DNA from: Nitrososphaerota archaeon | GTDB taxonomy: Archaea > Thermoproteota > Nitrososphaeria > Nitrososphaerales > CADDZS01 | Length of the DNA stretch: 64,000 nucleotides | Assembly (NCBI GenBank): GCA_021325255.1 | Contig: JAJPHP010000071.1 | Location: 124,001-188,000, forward strand | Direction: 5' to 3' | Shown: in pieces, positions 33,300-43,082 of the stretch | Position numbering within the stretch: the first letter of the stretch is position 1 | How the letters are laid out: every line of letters begins with the position of its first letter | Translations under genes and position numbers: made by a program | The notes under the pieces: model-generated | What the model was told of the DNA's origin: nothing | Databases searched by the model: none | The model's input: the letters and a program-made list of their open reading frames with translations, nothing else

Positions 33300-35356
33300 T
33301 CCTTCGAAAGAATCAAGTTCCTGTAGCCGTCGATGCTCCACGACCACTTCGAATTGATCACAGAGGTGGAGTCATATTCTTCGATGATGCACGGGCCAGA
33401 GCCCTTGTTGCCAGGGGCGAGCTCCTCTCTTACGAAAACCGGGACGCTGACGTCGCTCCCGGAGATCCACGCTTCCCTCTTCCCTGATGGGTTCGGTTGG
33501 CTCTCCGACAGAATCTCCTCTTTGCGCCTTTCAATCTTCGGGACACTCACTATTGCCCTAATTTTGATGTTCACCGCCTCCACCTTGTCTTCTCGAGAGG
33601 AGTAGCCGTAGAGTTCCTTGTGCTTTGCGTGGAAGACCTCCTTGAGTGCCTCGCCAGATCTCTGGTAGGGAAGGGTGATTTCGTAGGACTGACCCAGGTA
33701 CCTCAGGTCCACCGACCTAATGAATTGTGCATTGCCGGCATCCATTCTACTTGCTCCTTCCTCCTGCCGCAATGCCCTCTTGCACTCTTTCTCAAGCCTA
33801 GCATACGCCGCCTCGAGCATCGATAGATCAGTGGTCAAGACCGATGACGAAAAGGTCCTCGCGAGATCAACAGTGAGTAGACCGTAGGCGGAGAACAAAC
33901 CGGGATGGACTGGGATCACGACATTTGTAATCGACATCTCCTCTGCCAAGTCGCAGGCGTGTAGCGGGCCGGCGCCGCCAAAAGCGACGAGCGTGTACTC
34001 ACGCGGATCGCGCCCTCTCTCCACCGAGACGATTGAGATTGCCTTGGACATGTTGTGGTTCACCATTCTGATCATGCTCTGGGCACTCTCCCTAGGCGTC
34101 ATGCCTAGATTCCTTGCAATCTCCGAGATAGCCTTCATCGCAAGTTCTGGATACACTTTCATCTTTCCCCCGAGAAGGTAGCTTGGGCTCAGCCTGCCGA
34201 GGAATATGTTTGCGTCCGTTACGGTGGGTAAGACGCCTCCCCTTCCGTACGCTGCAGGTCCGGGCTCTGCGCCGCCGCTCTGCGGCCCCATCCTTAGGGC
34301 GCCCCCCTCGTCAACCCACGCGATCGTACCTCCGCCGGCGCTGACCTCGGCGAGATCTATGAAGGGGTGCCGTACAGGATATCCGCTCCCCTTGATCGAT
34401 CTTCCGCTGTGCGTTCTCCCGGCGGCCTCGAATTCGAAGGAGACGTCGGGCTCGTACTCGGTTATCATCCCCGCCTTCGCTGTCGTCCCGCCCATGTCGA
34501 ATGTGGCGACTTTGTCAAGAGATAGGGTCCTTGCGAGGTCCGCGCACGCGAGCACTCCCGCGGCGGGGCCCGACTCGATTATTGATATCGGGTATCTCGA
34601 TGCGAGGAAAAGGGTGCTCACGTTCCCGTCCGAGTTCATCAGATACACGGGGGCAGAGTAACTCCTCCTCTTCAGCCCTTCGCTCAGGTTCTTCAGGTAC
34701 CTGGAGACCAACGGAATTAGGGCGGCATTGACCACGGCCGTACTGATCCTCTCGTACTCCCTGTACTCGCGGTCCACGTCGCTTGAGGTGATTATGTGCC
34801 CCTTGAACTTTTCAGCGAGAATCTTTGCAACCTTCTTCTCGTGCTTTGGGTTCGCGTAGGAATTCAGGAGGCCGACGACAACGCAATCATACTTTCCAAG
34901 TGCTAACTTGTGCGATAGCGCCGTGATTTCGGGCGAGGATATTGGTGCTTCCTCCCTTCCATCGTGGAGGATCCTGCCCCCAACGACGAGTCTGTCCTTC
35001 CTAGGTACTAGGGGCGTGGGCCTCTTGCTGTAGAGGTTGTAGATCTCGGGGCGCCTCTGCCTCCCTATCTCCAACACGTCGCGAAAACCGGCGTTGGTGA
35101 CGAGTGCAGTTTTGGCTAGGCCCGTCCCCGTAAGTAGAGCGTTCGTCGCAGTTGTCGTGGCGTGGCTGATCATTCTCACAGCCAATGGATCGGCCGAAGA
35201 GAGCGCATCAATTATCGCTTCCTCTATATTCTTGGACGAAGTAGGAACCTTGACCACTGTAGTTTCTTTGGAGGTGCTTTCATACAGTATCAGGTCGGTG
35301 AAGGTGCCGCCAACGTCTACGCCGACGAAGATTCTCGGGGATCTGCCGATACTCAA
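33296..35356 (-). CDS. hyuA: Hydantoinase A / oxoprolinase-type subunit (HyuA)
   Basis: A 686-residue HyuA. The N-terminal ASKHA-like ATP-binding motif FVGVDVGGTFTDLILYE is followed by SHATTTATNALL, ATFDMGGTTAKAGM (second phosphate loop), EVSAGGGTIAWVD and VAFGGAGPLHACDLA. It phosphorylates the ring amide for opening, together with HyuB. The TTG start at 35356 is preceded by a GAGGAAGG Shine-Dalgarno-like stretch and a TTTGTAAAGG TATA-like element. It is the first gene of a two-gene operon with hyuB. A second pair lies at 60238-64000. Confidence 0.92.
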   Translation of the reverse strand: MSIGRSPRIFVGVDVGGTFTDLILYESTSKETTVVKVPTSSKNIEEAIIDALSSADPLAVRMISHATTTATNALLTGTGLAKTALVTNAGFRDVLEIGRQRRPEIYNLYSKRPTPLVPRKDRLVVGGRILHDGREEAPISSPEITALSHKLALGKYDCVVVGLLNSYANPKHEKKVAKILAEKFKGHIITSSDVDREYREYERISTAVVNAALIPLVSRYLKNLSEGLKRRSYSAPVYLMNSDGNVSTLFLASRYPISIIESGPAAGVLACADLARTLSLDKVATFDMGGTTAKAGMITEYEPDVSFEFEAAGRTHSGRSIKGSGYPVRHPFIDLAEVSAGGGTIAWVDEGGALRMGPQSGGAEPGPAAYGRGGVLPTVTDANIFLGRLSPSYLLGGKMKVYPELAMKAISEIARNLGMTPRESAQSMIRMVNHNMSKAISIVSVERGRDPREYTLVAFGGAGPLHACDLAEEMSITNVVIPVHPGLFSAYGLLTVDLARTFSSSVLTTDLSMLEAAYARLEKECKRALRQEEGASRMDAGNAQFIRSVDLRYLGQSYEITLPYQRSGEALKEVFHAKHKELYGYSSREDKVEAVNIKIRAIVSVPKIERRKEEILSESQPNPSGKREAWISGSDVSVPVFVREELAPGNKGSGPCIIEEYDSTSVINSKWSWSIDGYRNLILSKE

Positions 35357-35629
35357 ACTACGGAATCCTTCCTCTGTCTTCGATTATTTGACCTTTACAA
35401 ACTGGACTATAACCGGCACACGTTAGCAAATTCACAAATTTCACAATGCACAAGGTCTGAGGGGCATATGAATCGCAAATAGCATCCAATTTGTTTTACA
35501 GATCGGAGATCTCTCTTGGTCTTGAGTGCAGTTAACTCCTTCCGGCGTGCAACTTCCAAAGTGCAGGCCGTGCTCGGACCCTTTCTCTTTGCTTAGGGCG
35601 GGTAACGTGACCTTCGTGATCCCTCTTCC

Positions 35630-35827
35630 CTAGAGAGTGGGTTTACCGCATCGGAGTTTCACAGTCAGCTTGCGCCTAACGAGCCTTGTGTTACTCTTTG
35701 CGTAAGCTTCGCTCTCTTTGGCCGAGACTTTTCTTAGGAGTGATTGCGTGTCTCTCCACACAATCCTCTCCTGCCTGAACTGCTCGCAATACAAATCTAT
35801 ACCGAGTAGCGTCGTGCTTTGATCAGG
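35630..35827 (-). pseudogene. Unassigned ORF remnant
   Basis: On the minus strand the frame reads DQSTTLLGIDLYCEQFRQER then IVWRDTQSLLRKVSAKESEA and RRKLTVKLRCGKPTL before a TAG at 35630-35632. Its composition is protein-like and the frame is open for about 65 codons, but only a TTG at 35794 could start it. I do not recognise it; it may be the end of a lost gene. Confidence 0.3.
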
Positions 35828-36115
35828 TTAACTTTCAAAGCTTACCGTCTGCGACAACTGGCGTCAGGTGGTATTGTTCTACCTCAGTCCCTATGAACTG
35901 TGGGTAAATTTGTAGAGAACGTCGATACCAATGCTTAAACCAACGAGCGCTTCGCAACTTTGAGTAGCATAATAACCGGAATACTCCCAGAAATCAAATG
36001 ACTTTTTCCTGAGCAGACCGACTTGTGGGAGTTTAGGGCTTTATTCTTAATGATTTCAGAGCCGCGTTCTGGGAGTTTGTCTCCGGATTTTTGTCCCTGA
36101 AACCTATCGGGTTTT
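35828..36115. other. Intergenic region with TGGGAGT inverted repeats
   Basis: ACTCCCAGAA (35983-35992) is an exact inverse of TTCTGGGAGT (36067-36076), with a further TGTGGGAGT at about 36025. The stretch lies after the 3' end of the PEP carboxylase gene (minus strand) and before the hyuAB promoter. The arms could form a large hairpin in the PEP carboxylase 3' UTR. No gene is seen. Confidence 0.4.
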
Positions 36116-39007
36116 TCAACCGGTATTCTTCATTCCAGAAGCGATTCCTACTATACTCAGGAGAAGTCCGGTCGAGATCGCCCTCCTTACTTCCTGTGAA
36201 TACCTTGCCTCTTCCCTCTTCTCCCGTAGGAGCCTTGCCTGCACGTAATTCATCGGATCGATATACGGATTCCTCACGCGAATCGAGTGCCTAAGGAGTC
36301 TGTTTTTCTCGAGGATTTCCCTCTGGCCGGTTACCAAGAGAAGCGTCTTCACCGCGAGCTCATACTGCGACCTGAATTCGTTGAAAATCTTGTCCCTGGC
36401 GTGGATGTCTTCTTCGAGCTTGGAGTAGACCTCGGCGATGTTCAGGTCAGCCTTGATTAAGATCATCTGTAGGTTATCAATCACCGTCCTAAAGAAAAAC
36501 CACCCGCTGTACATCTTCTTCAACTCGGACATCTTCTTCCTGTCAGTTATTACATCTTCTAGGGCGTGGCCGCACGGATACCATCCGGGGATGAGGTGCC
36601 TGTTCTGAGTCCAGCTGAACACCCAAGGAATCGCCCTAATGTCCTCAATTCGGATTGATCCCTCCCTTGAGACGGGCCTCGATGATATCTTCATCATTGC
36701 AAGTTCACGGATCGGAGTCGTCTTCTCAAAATAGTCGCGGAACTCCTTCGTCTCGTAGACGAACTTCCTGTAGCGCGCTTGGTTTCGCTCGGAGATTTCC
36801 TCCATCATCCCGATCCACTGCTGCCGCAACCCTTCGGTATAATGGACCCGGCTGTCGAGGAAAGCAAGAACCATTCCAAAGGAAATCTGCTCTAAGTGCC
36901 TAGTGGCTAGGGCGATGCTCGAGTAGTTGGAGGGGATGACCTCTCCCTGTTCGGTGATTTTGATTTTCCCAGAGTACGCCTCTACAGGTTGCGACCTTAT
37001 CGCATCTATCGAAGGCTCTCCACCCCTTGAAACGGACCCGCCCCTCCCGTGGAAGAACTTTAGCTCGATTTTCTTTCGCTCGAAGAGCTTTGAGAGGTTC
37101 CTCTCCGCCTTGTAAAGCTCCCACCGGGAACTGATGTACCCTCCATCCTTCGTACTGTCGGAGTAACCGAGCATTATTTCCTGCCGATTTCCTCTCAGCT
37201 CAAGCTGTCTTTTGTAGACTGGGAGTTCGCAAAGCTGATCCATGATCTCCATACAATTGCGCAAATCCTCGATTGTTTCAAACAGCGGGACGATATCAAG
37301 CCTTGAAGAATTGGAATCGAAGAGGCCGGCTACTTTCATGAGCAACTGGACCTCGAGGACGTCGCTCACGCCATCGCACATGCTGATGATGTATGTCCTG
37401 ATTGCGTTCTTCGAGTACTTCTCCTGAGCCTCCTTTATCATCCGGAAGGTTTCAAAGTGCAGCTTTGCCTCTTCGCTATGCCAGACCTCTGGAATCTTGA
37501 TAACCGCCCCGCTGTTTTCTATTAGGTCAGTAAGCAGGTTGATTCTCTCGCTCTCGCCTAGCGACTCGTAATTTTCAACCATGCCAGCCTCCTTCAACAA
37601 CGAGGAAAGAAGCAGCTCATGTTTCTTGCTGTGCTGCCTTATGTCTAGGGCGGCGAACTCAAAGCCGAATGTCTCGACCTGCCTTATCAGCGGCTCTACG
37701 AATGTCCTTGCAATTATCTCTCCCGAATTTTCTGACAGACTGTTACGGATGAGTTCAAGGTCGGAGAGAAACTCTGAGGAATCGCGATAGACTGCCGCGG
37801 AGGTTTCATTCTCTTCTTCATCGAATCGTCGTTTTTCAGAAATGGAAGAAATCAGCTTGTTATGTATCAAAGTCAGCTTGCTTCTGTATGGCTCGAACTG
37901 ATTTGCTACCTTGATCTCCTCCCATACGTCGGGCAGAGCTCTCTTATCTGACTCCAGCGAATCCATCAGGTCTTTGCTGAAACCAGTGATATTAACCGAC
38001 TGGGAGAGGATGCGGGTAAGTTCGAACAGCTTTTCGTCGTAGAGCTGTACTATTGTGCGCCTCAAAAGTCCGAGAGTCTCAAGTGTGACCTGCGGTGTCA
38101 CGTAGGGATTTCCGTCCCTATCAGACCCCCTCCACGAGCCGAAAAAGAAGAAAGAAGGAATCCTGTCGAAGAGCTCCTTTGAAGACAAAGAAGCGGGAAA
38201 TTTTTCGTAGGCTCGCCTCAACGCATCTTCAAATCTCTCATAGACCAGCGGCACAACTGGAAATATTATCTCCCTCAGGTAGTATAGTCCTATCTTGACC
38301 TCGTCCATGACTGTGACATCGCGGTTTCTCACCTCGTCTGTCTGCCACAGCGAAGCAACATGGGATTTCATCTGATCCATGATTTCCAAAGTTTCAAGCG
38401 GAGTCATACCCTTTCTTGTGTCGAGTTCAAAGAGGAGTTTCGTGAGATCCGCGCACTTTTCAATCACTGTCCTTCTCCTCGCCTCGCTCGGATGCGCGGT
38501 GAATACAAGTTCAATCCTTAGGCTCTTGAAAAAGTCCAGAGTCTGCTCCAGAGTAAAGCCATTCTCTTGAAGGGTAAAGACGAGGTCGTATGCAGATTCT
38601 GCGACCCTGGGCTTCTTTCCTCTCCCTCCATTTGATTGTGGCAACATGGACTCCCTCTCCCTCAGCACGCGCGCCCTGTGATGATCTTCGACAAGATTCA
38701 CCAATTGAAAGTAGACAGAGAACGAGTGGATCATCTGAAGGCACTCTTCGTGCGAGAGCTTCGATACAAAATCGGAGATCTTCTGCTGCGTCCTCTGATT
38801 CTCTCGACCGTATCTGCGCCTCCCTGTCTTCGATAGGCTGCGGAGTTCTTCCTCCAGATCGAAGGTCTTCCGACCTTCGTTTTCGATTATTACCTCCCCG
38901 AGCATGTCACCGAGTAAGTGAATGTCGCGACTTATCTTCCGATACGACGGAAGAAAGTCTTTGAATTCGCTTCTTTTCTTGATAGGCAAGGGAGGGAAAG
39001 GAATCAC
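36116..39007 (-). CDS. ppc: Phosphoenolpyruvate carboxylase, bacterial type
   Basis: A 963-residue PEPC of the long bacterial/plant type, carboxylating PEP to oxaloacetate to replenish the TCA cycle. Visible motifs: VFTAHPSEARRRTV with catalytic H172, GSWRGSDRDGNPYVT, LGYSDSTKDGGY, the loop FHGRGGSVSRGGEPS near 645-660 and the C-terminal KNTG. Deviations from the usual TAHPTE and GRGGTVGRGGGP are S for T, and S/E in the glycine loop. It is distinct from the short archaeal-type PpcA. GTG start. It stands alone on its strand. Confidence 0.93.
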   Translation of the reverse strand: MIPFPPLPIKKRSEFKDFLPSYRKISRDIHLLGDMLGEVIIENEGRKTFDLEEELRSLSKTGRRRYGRENQRTQQKISDFVSKLSHEECLQMIHSFSVYFQLVNLVEDHHRARVLRERESMLPQSNGGRGKKPRVAESAYDLVFTLQENGFTLEQTLDFFKSLRIELVFTAHPSEARRRTVIEKCADLTKLLFELDTRKGMTPLETLEIMDQMKSHVASLWQTDEVRNRDVTVMDEVKIGLYYLREIIFPVVPLVYERFEDALRRAYEKFPASLSSKELFDRIPSFFFFGSWRGSDRDGNPYVTPQVTLETLGLLRRTIVQLYDEKLFELTRILSQSVNITGFSKDLMDSLESDKRALPDVWEEIKVANQFEPYRSKLTLIHNKLISSISEKRRFDEEENETSAAVYRDSSEFLSDLELIRNSLSENSGEIIARTFVEPLIRQVETFGFEFAALDIRQHSKKHELLLSSLLKEAGMVENYESLGESERINLLTDLIENSGAVIKIPEVWHSEEAKLHFETFRMIKEAQEKYSKNAIRTYIISMCDGVSDVLEVQLLMKVAGLFDSNSSRLDIVPLFETIEDLRNCMEIMDQLCELPVYKRQLELRGNRQEIMLGYSDSTKDGGYISSRWELYKAERNLSKLFERKKIELKFFHGRGGSVSRGGEPSIDAIRSQPVEAYSGKIKITEQGEVIPSNYSSIALATRHLEQISFGMVLAFLDSRVHYTEGLRQQWIGMMEEISERNQARYRKFVYETKEFRDYFEKTTPIRELAMMKISSRPVSREGSIRIEDIRAIPWVFSWTQNRHLIPGWYPCGHALEDVITDRKKMSELKKMYSGWFFFRTVIDNLQMILIKADLNIAEVYSKLEEDIHARDKIFNEFRSQYELAVKTLLLVTGQREILEKNRLLRHSIRVRNPYIDPMNYVQARLLREKREEARYSQEVRRAISTGLLLSIVGIASGMKNTG

Positions 39008-39888
39008 GCTCTCTGTAAAAGGCTCTATTTTTTTCTTCAGAGGTTTGTGGTGAAGGCCTTACAAGCTTTTACACTGTACATTGAGAAGCACTGCAGGCAA
39101 CGAGAATGAACGATTCGCCATGTGCTCGCACCTCTTCTCAATTTTTTGGCTAATGATTACAGAATCACAGCATCTTGGGAGGGAAAAAGATGCAAAGCGG
39201 ATGTTCCTTTGGCATCGGATCCAGAGATAGTTTCTATCAAATTTTTTGAGATAACTCACTTATGAACAAAGCTCCTATCAAGCAAAATAACTCTTCATTC
39301 TTTATCCAATGGTGCGCTCGAAGGGGGAGCACACAGAGTCAGGGTACCAGTGCTCTATCACGCATTTACTCTTTCGGGTAGCAACAAGCGCATAGCGTCG
39401 GATAAGCAAAACAAAGGGAAGCAAAAGAGAGAGAGAAACAAAGGAGGAAAAATGTCCTATACATAGAGAAGAGAAAGAGCACGCGTTGGTGTTTGAGGGA
39501 ACAGCGATTACTCAGAAAAGACGCCCTCCAGTGCTTTTTTCTTCTTTCCTCTCTCTGTGTATATTTCCTCCACTCTCTTCCTCTTTCCTTTTTCCCATTT
39601 TGTGAAAAGACATGGGAGGTCGGCGCTTGAAAGCTAGCGGTCGTCTGCCCTAGGATCAAGATGTTGGAAAAAATCTTCATGAATAGAGACGAGGTGTAGG
39701 TCAGACTGCTTAGGAATACTCTGACAGACAATTCCTTACTTACAATTCTAACCCATATACTAAAACATCAACTATCCCATATGATTTAATGAAACGCTAT
39801 AAAGAGTTTCAGCAATTCGATTTCTCGAGAGCAGCAGTACAACGTACGCTTAAATCAATGCACTATTTGGGGTTCCACTCAATCCAAT
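39008..39888. other. Long intergenic region, 881 bp
   Basis: No convincing gene. A purine-rich tract (about 39410-39490) and its pyrimidine-rich continuation to 39600 give a spurious open frame of low complexity. A TATA-like GCTTAAATC lies at about 39849-39857, before the next gene. No tRNA, rRNA or IS feature was recognised. Confidence 0.5.
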
Positions 39889-40695
39889 TTGATATGCGCA
39901 AAATGTGGGGCAACAAATCTTGACGACGCAACTTTTTGTCAATCCTGTGGAAACAACCTAAAGGTTACCGGATCTCCGTCGAGCGGCGTGTCGACCAGTA
40001 GCACCGGTGGCGCTCCCCCTCCTCCCTCTTCTTCTCCTAGCGGCTACTATTCTTCCGGCACGGCAGGCGGGAGCGGGCGAAGAGCTTCATTTTCAATTTC
40101 GTCGGCGTTTAGCGATGCTATCGCGCTAATAAGGAGCCCTACTCCTTTCATGATTGCAAATATTGACAACGACGTCCCGATCAAGACGCTTATGATAAAT
40201 TATGTAGCAGTCTTGGCAGCGATACCCTTCATTGCCACGCTAATCGGTGATCTCTGGTACTACAATCTATTCGGTTTTTTGGGATATGGTTACGGTTATG
40301 CTATCGGTACGGCAATCCTCACGTACATACTCAATATTGTCGCAGTATTTGTTGTTGGATTCATAGTATGGAAACTCGCGCCCAACTTTGGAACAACGAC
40401 CAGTCAGGTAAGAGCAACGAGAATTGCGGCGTACGCCTTTACCCCTGCATTCCTCATAGCCATTCTTGACATATTTCCGCCAATCAGCTTCATCACTATC
40501 CTCGGGTTGCTCTACGGCCTTTACATTCTCTACCTTGGTTTTCCGATACTTCTGGGAACTCCGAGAGATCGGACGCTGACATATCTGATAGTCACAGTGG
40601 TCGCGACGCTCGTTGTTTACATCGTCATCGGAGCTATCATAGGCGCGATTGCCGCTGCACTATTCCTGAGTTCCATTGGATTGTCCATAATTTAG
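39889..40695 (+). CDS. Zinc-ribbon membrane protein, YIP1-like
   Basis: A 268-residue protein. N-terminal zinc ribbon (CAKCGATNLDDATFCQSCG, C3/C6/C17/C20), a Ser/Gly/Pro-rich linker (about 28-65), then a soluble helix and five or six membrane segments from about 100 to 265 in the pattern of YIP1/DUF1282-like proteins (IPFIATLIGDLWYYNLFGFL, FPILLGTPRDRTLTYL). The FPILLGTPRDR loop is typical of that family. TTG start at 39889. Membrane-trafficking or envelope role is only inferred from family resemblance. Confidence 0.75.
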   Translation: MICAKCGATNLDDATFCQSCGNNLKVTGSPSSGVSTSSTGGAPPPPSSSPSGYYSSGTAGGSGRRASFSISSAFSDAIALIRSPTPFMIANIDNDVPIKTLMINYVAVLAAIPFIATLIGDLWYYNLFGFLGYGYGYAIGTAILTYILNIVAVFVVGFIVWKLAPNFGTTTSQVRATRIAAYAFTPAFLIAILDIFPPISFITILGLLYGLYILYLGFPILLGTPRDRTLTYLIVTVVATLVVYIVIGAIIGAIAAALFLSSIGLSII

Positions 40696-40805
40696 GAATC
40701 AAAACATTCTGGACGGCGGCTCGCTGAAGCAGGAGTGGCGGGTATACACTCCCCTTTATTCGCTAAGCTGTATGAAGACTGTGATTACCACAGTTAATCC
40801 TGCTT

Positions 40806-41747
40806 TCAGCGGATAGTTTGCAGCCTCGGATCAAGCTGCTCCCTCAATCCGTCTCCGAGCAGGTTGATCCCGACCACGATCAGGATCACAACCATAAGCG
40901 ACAGCAGGGTTGGCCACGGATCAAACTGCAAGTAGGGTAGCCCCTCGGCGATCATCGCTCCCCAGGAGACAACGCTCGTCGGAATCCCTAGGCCCACGAA
41001 ACTAAGCAGCACCTCGACGTAGATTGCAATGCTTATCTCAAGAGTGGCAAGTACGGTGATTATGGGGATGGTGTTTGGCAGCACCTCCGACCTTATGATC
41101 TTGAACTTGCTGTAACCGACCGCTTCTCCTGCTGTAATGAAGTCCTTCTCGCGTATGTTGAACACTTCTCCGCGGACGACGCGTGCAAAACGTGTCCAGT
41201 CAACGACGACGATCGCAAGGATTACGTTGTTTACCTGACTTCCGAGCAGGAGTATCAACGCGATGGAAAGGAGAACTGGTGGAATGGACATCCACATGTC
41301 GACGACTCTCATGATTACTCCGTCGGTGTGTCCTCTGAAGTATCCTGATACAAGTCCAATTGGAGTTCCGATAAGTGCGACGATGAATGCGCTGACCAAC
41401 CCTATGTACGCCGCGATCTGGAAACCGTAGAGCAACCTGCTAAAGACATCTCGCCCGAGGCTGTCAGTACCAAAAATATGCGGGAGCGAGCCGCCGGCCC
41501 AGATCGGGAGGCGGTAGGTGTTAGAAAGGTTCTGGAGGCTCGGGTCAAACGGAGCAAGGAGCGGGCCGATGAATGCCATGACGAGAAGGACAAAGAGGAT
41601 CGCAAAGCCAAACGCTGTCCTCTTGTTCCCTGTCACCATTTTTGCAAAGCCTTTCAGCCTCGCTGGCTTTGGGGCAACCGCAACTTCTTCTTCGATAGCC
41701 GATGGTGATTTGGGTGGTGCTTCTATCGCTTCTTCTTCCTCAAGCAT
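40806..41747 (-). CDS. DppC-type ABC transporter permease (second system)
   Basis: A 313-residue permease. A charged Pro/Ala-rich N-terminus (1-35) precedes the first helix (TAFGFAILFVLLVMAFIGPL); FGTDSLGRDVFSRLLYGFQI and the EAA loop GEAVGYSKFKIIRSEVLPNT identify the oligopeptide family. It lies 23 bp downstream of the DppB-type permease and forms an operon with it and the binding protein at 43083. No ATPase gene follows on this strand. Confidence 0.9.
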   Translation of the reverse strand: MLEEEEAIEAPPKSPSAIEEEVAVAPKPARLKGFAKMVTGNKRTAFGFAILFVLLVMAFIGPLLAPFDPSLQNLSNTYRLPIWAGGSLPHIFGTDSLGRDVFSRLLYGFQIAAYIGLVSAFIVALIGTPIGLVSGYFRGHTDGVIMRVVDMWMSIPPVLLSIALILLLGSQVNNVILAIVVVDWTRFARVVRGEVFNIREKDFITAGEAVGYSKFKIIRSEVLPNTIPIITVLATLEISIAIYVEVLLSFVGLGIPTSVVSWGAMIAEGLPYLQFDPWPTLLSLMVVILIVVGINLLGDGLREQLDPRLQTIR

Positions 41748-41770
41748 TTTACTCTGACCTCCCCTTTAGA

Positions 41771-42778
41771 TCAACGGCCGTAGCGTATCTTGGGGTTCAA
41801 GTACGAGTAGAGCAAATCAACAACTAAGTTGACCACGACAACGACGAGCGCGTAGAACATGACGACCCCCTGAACTAGAGGGAGGTCTTTGTACTGGATC
41901 GCTGTGAAGATCATGCTCCCAAGGCCGGGCCACCCGAAAATCAGTTCGATGACGATACTTCCTCCCATGAGGAAGGTGAACTGGACGCCGAGGATCGTCA
42001 AGGCTGGAATCATTGCATTCTTCAGCCCGCGCACAAGGACGATGTACGACTCGCTGAGCCCCTTCATCCTGTCCGTGACGATGTAATCCTCCCTCAGCAC
42101 GTCGATCAGGCTTGACCTGACTGTCCTCTGTATGATTGCGGTCAGGACCAACGCGAGTGCCAGGGCTGGGAGTATGATGTGCTGAAGGGCAGAGACAAAG
42201 GCCGGCCCGTTCCCTGTTATGATGCTATCGAGAAGCAGAAAGCCGGTGACCTGGTGGACGTTGATGAAGGGATCAATTCTTCCGGACACCGGGAGTACCT
42301 TCAGGTACGCCCCAAAAACAAGTATGAAGATCAGGCCCCACACAAAGTCGGGAATGCCAAAGCCTATGTATGAGAAGGACCTTGCAAGAGTATCTACGCT
42401 CGTATTCTCCCTCACTGCTGAAAAGACCCCTATCCCAATTCCCAGAACCAGGGCAAGAAAGACGGCGAAGAGGACGAGTTCGAGCGTTGCGGGGAGTTTC
42501 TCCAAGATCACAGTGGTAACCGGCTGGTTGTAAAACAGCGATGTGCCAAAGTTTCCCGTCAGGACGTCCCTGAGCCAGATGAAATACTGCTGGTAAAGTG
42601 GTAGGTTTTCACCTAGTGCAATCCTCATCTTGTCGATGTCGGCTTGGGACGAGCCGACTCCCACCATGAAGAGGGCCGGGTCGCCGGGCATTATCCTGAA
42701 CAGTACAAATCCTATCACCGAGACTCCGAGAAGGGGAAATATGCTGTAGACTATGCGCTTCAGGAAGTAAGTGAGCAC
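41771..42778 (-). CDS. DppB-type ABC transporter permease (second system)
   Basis: A 335-residue full-length permease: N-terminal LKRIVYSIFPLLGVSVIGFV, MPGDPALFMVG, the EAA-type loop MKGLSESYIVLVRGLKNAMI and the C-terminal FGWPGLGSMIFTAIQYKDLP and LYSYLNPKIRYGR. It is intact, in contrast to the truncated copy at 28463. It lies between the binding protein gene (305 bp upstream) and DppC (23 bp downstream). Confidence 0.92.
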   Translation of the reverse strand: MLTYFLKRIVYSIFPLLGVSVIGFVLFRIMPGDPALFMVGVGSSQADIDKMRIALGENLPLYQQYFIWLRDVLTGNFGTSLFYNQPVTTVILEKLPATLELVLFAVFLALVLGIGIGVFSAVRENTSVDTLARSFSYIGFGIPDFVWGLIFILVFGAYLKVLPVSGRIDPFINVHQVTGFLLLDSIITGNGPAFVSALQHIILPALALALVLTAIIQRTVRSSLIDVLREDYIVTDRMKGLSESYIVLVRGLKNAMIPALTILGVQFTFLMGGSIVIELIFGWPGLGSMIFTAIQYKDLPLVQGVVMFYALVVVVVNLVVDLLYSYLNPKIRYGR

Positions 42779-42957
42779 TTGGTATCCCGTTCCCTCTGTT
42801 TTTAGCCTACTTGTACTGACCGCTACCCAGCCGTCAGTGTCCTCTTATCTTCTTTGCTGAGCAAAGCAAGCATGTCAAACTCGCTCGCACATTCCCGAAG
42901 TTTTCTCTTTGGTCATTGGCAGAGCGGCACTTGTCAAATGATACTGCTACTGGGCGA

Positions 42958-42994
42958 GACTTTCCTTTCGAAAGGAGGAGAGGTGGGGAAAGTC
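42958..42994. repeat. Inverted repeat between the binding protein and permease genes
   Basis: GACTTTCC (42958-42965) pairs with GGAAAGTC (42987-42994), enclosing the palindrome CCTTTCGAAAGG (42964-42975). It lies in the 304-bp spacer 42779-43082, together with a long pyrimidine-rich tract on the transcribed strand. It could stabilise the upstream mRNA for the abundant binding protein or attenuate the permease genes. Confidence 0.5.
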
Positions 42995-43082
42995 ATGTAT
43001 GGAGAACGAGAGAAAAGGAAAAGGGAGAAAGAAAGAGAGGTTGCGCGCACCTGCGCATCCCCTTTTTTGGATCTTCTTCTCG

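Noticed and set aside
39366..39731. 121-codon open frame on the minus strand
   Set aside because: Low-complexity purine/pyrimidine tract; the product is rich in Phe, Ser, Arg and Lys runs with no domain pattern.
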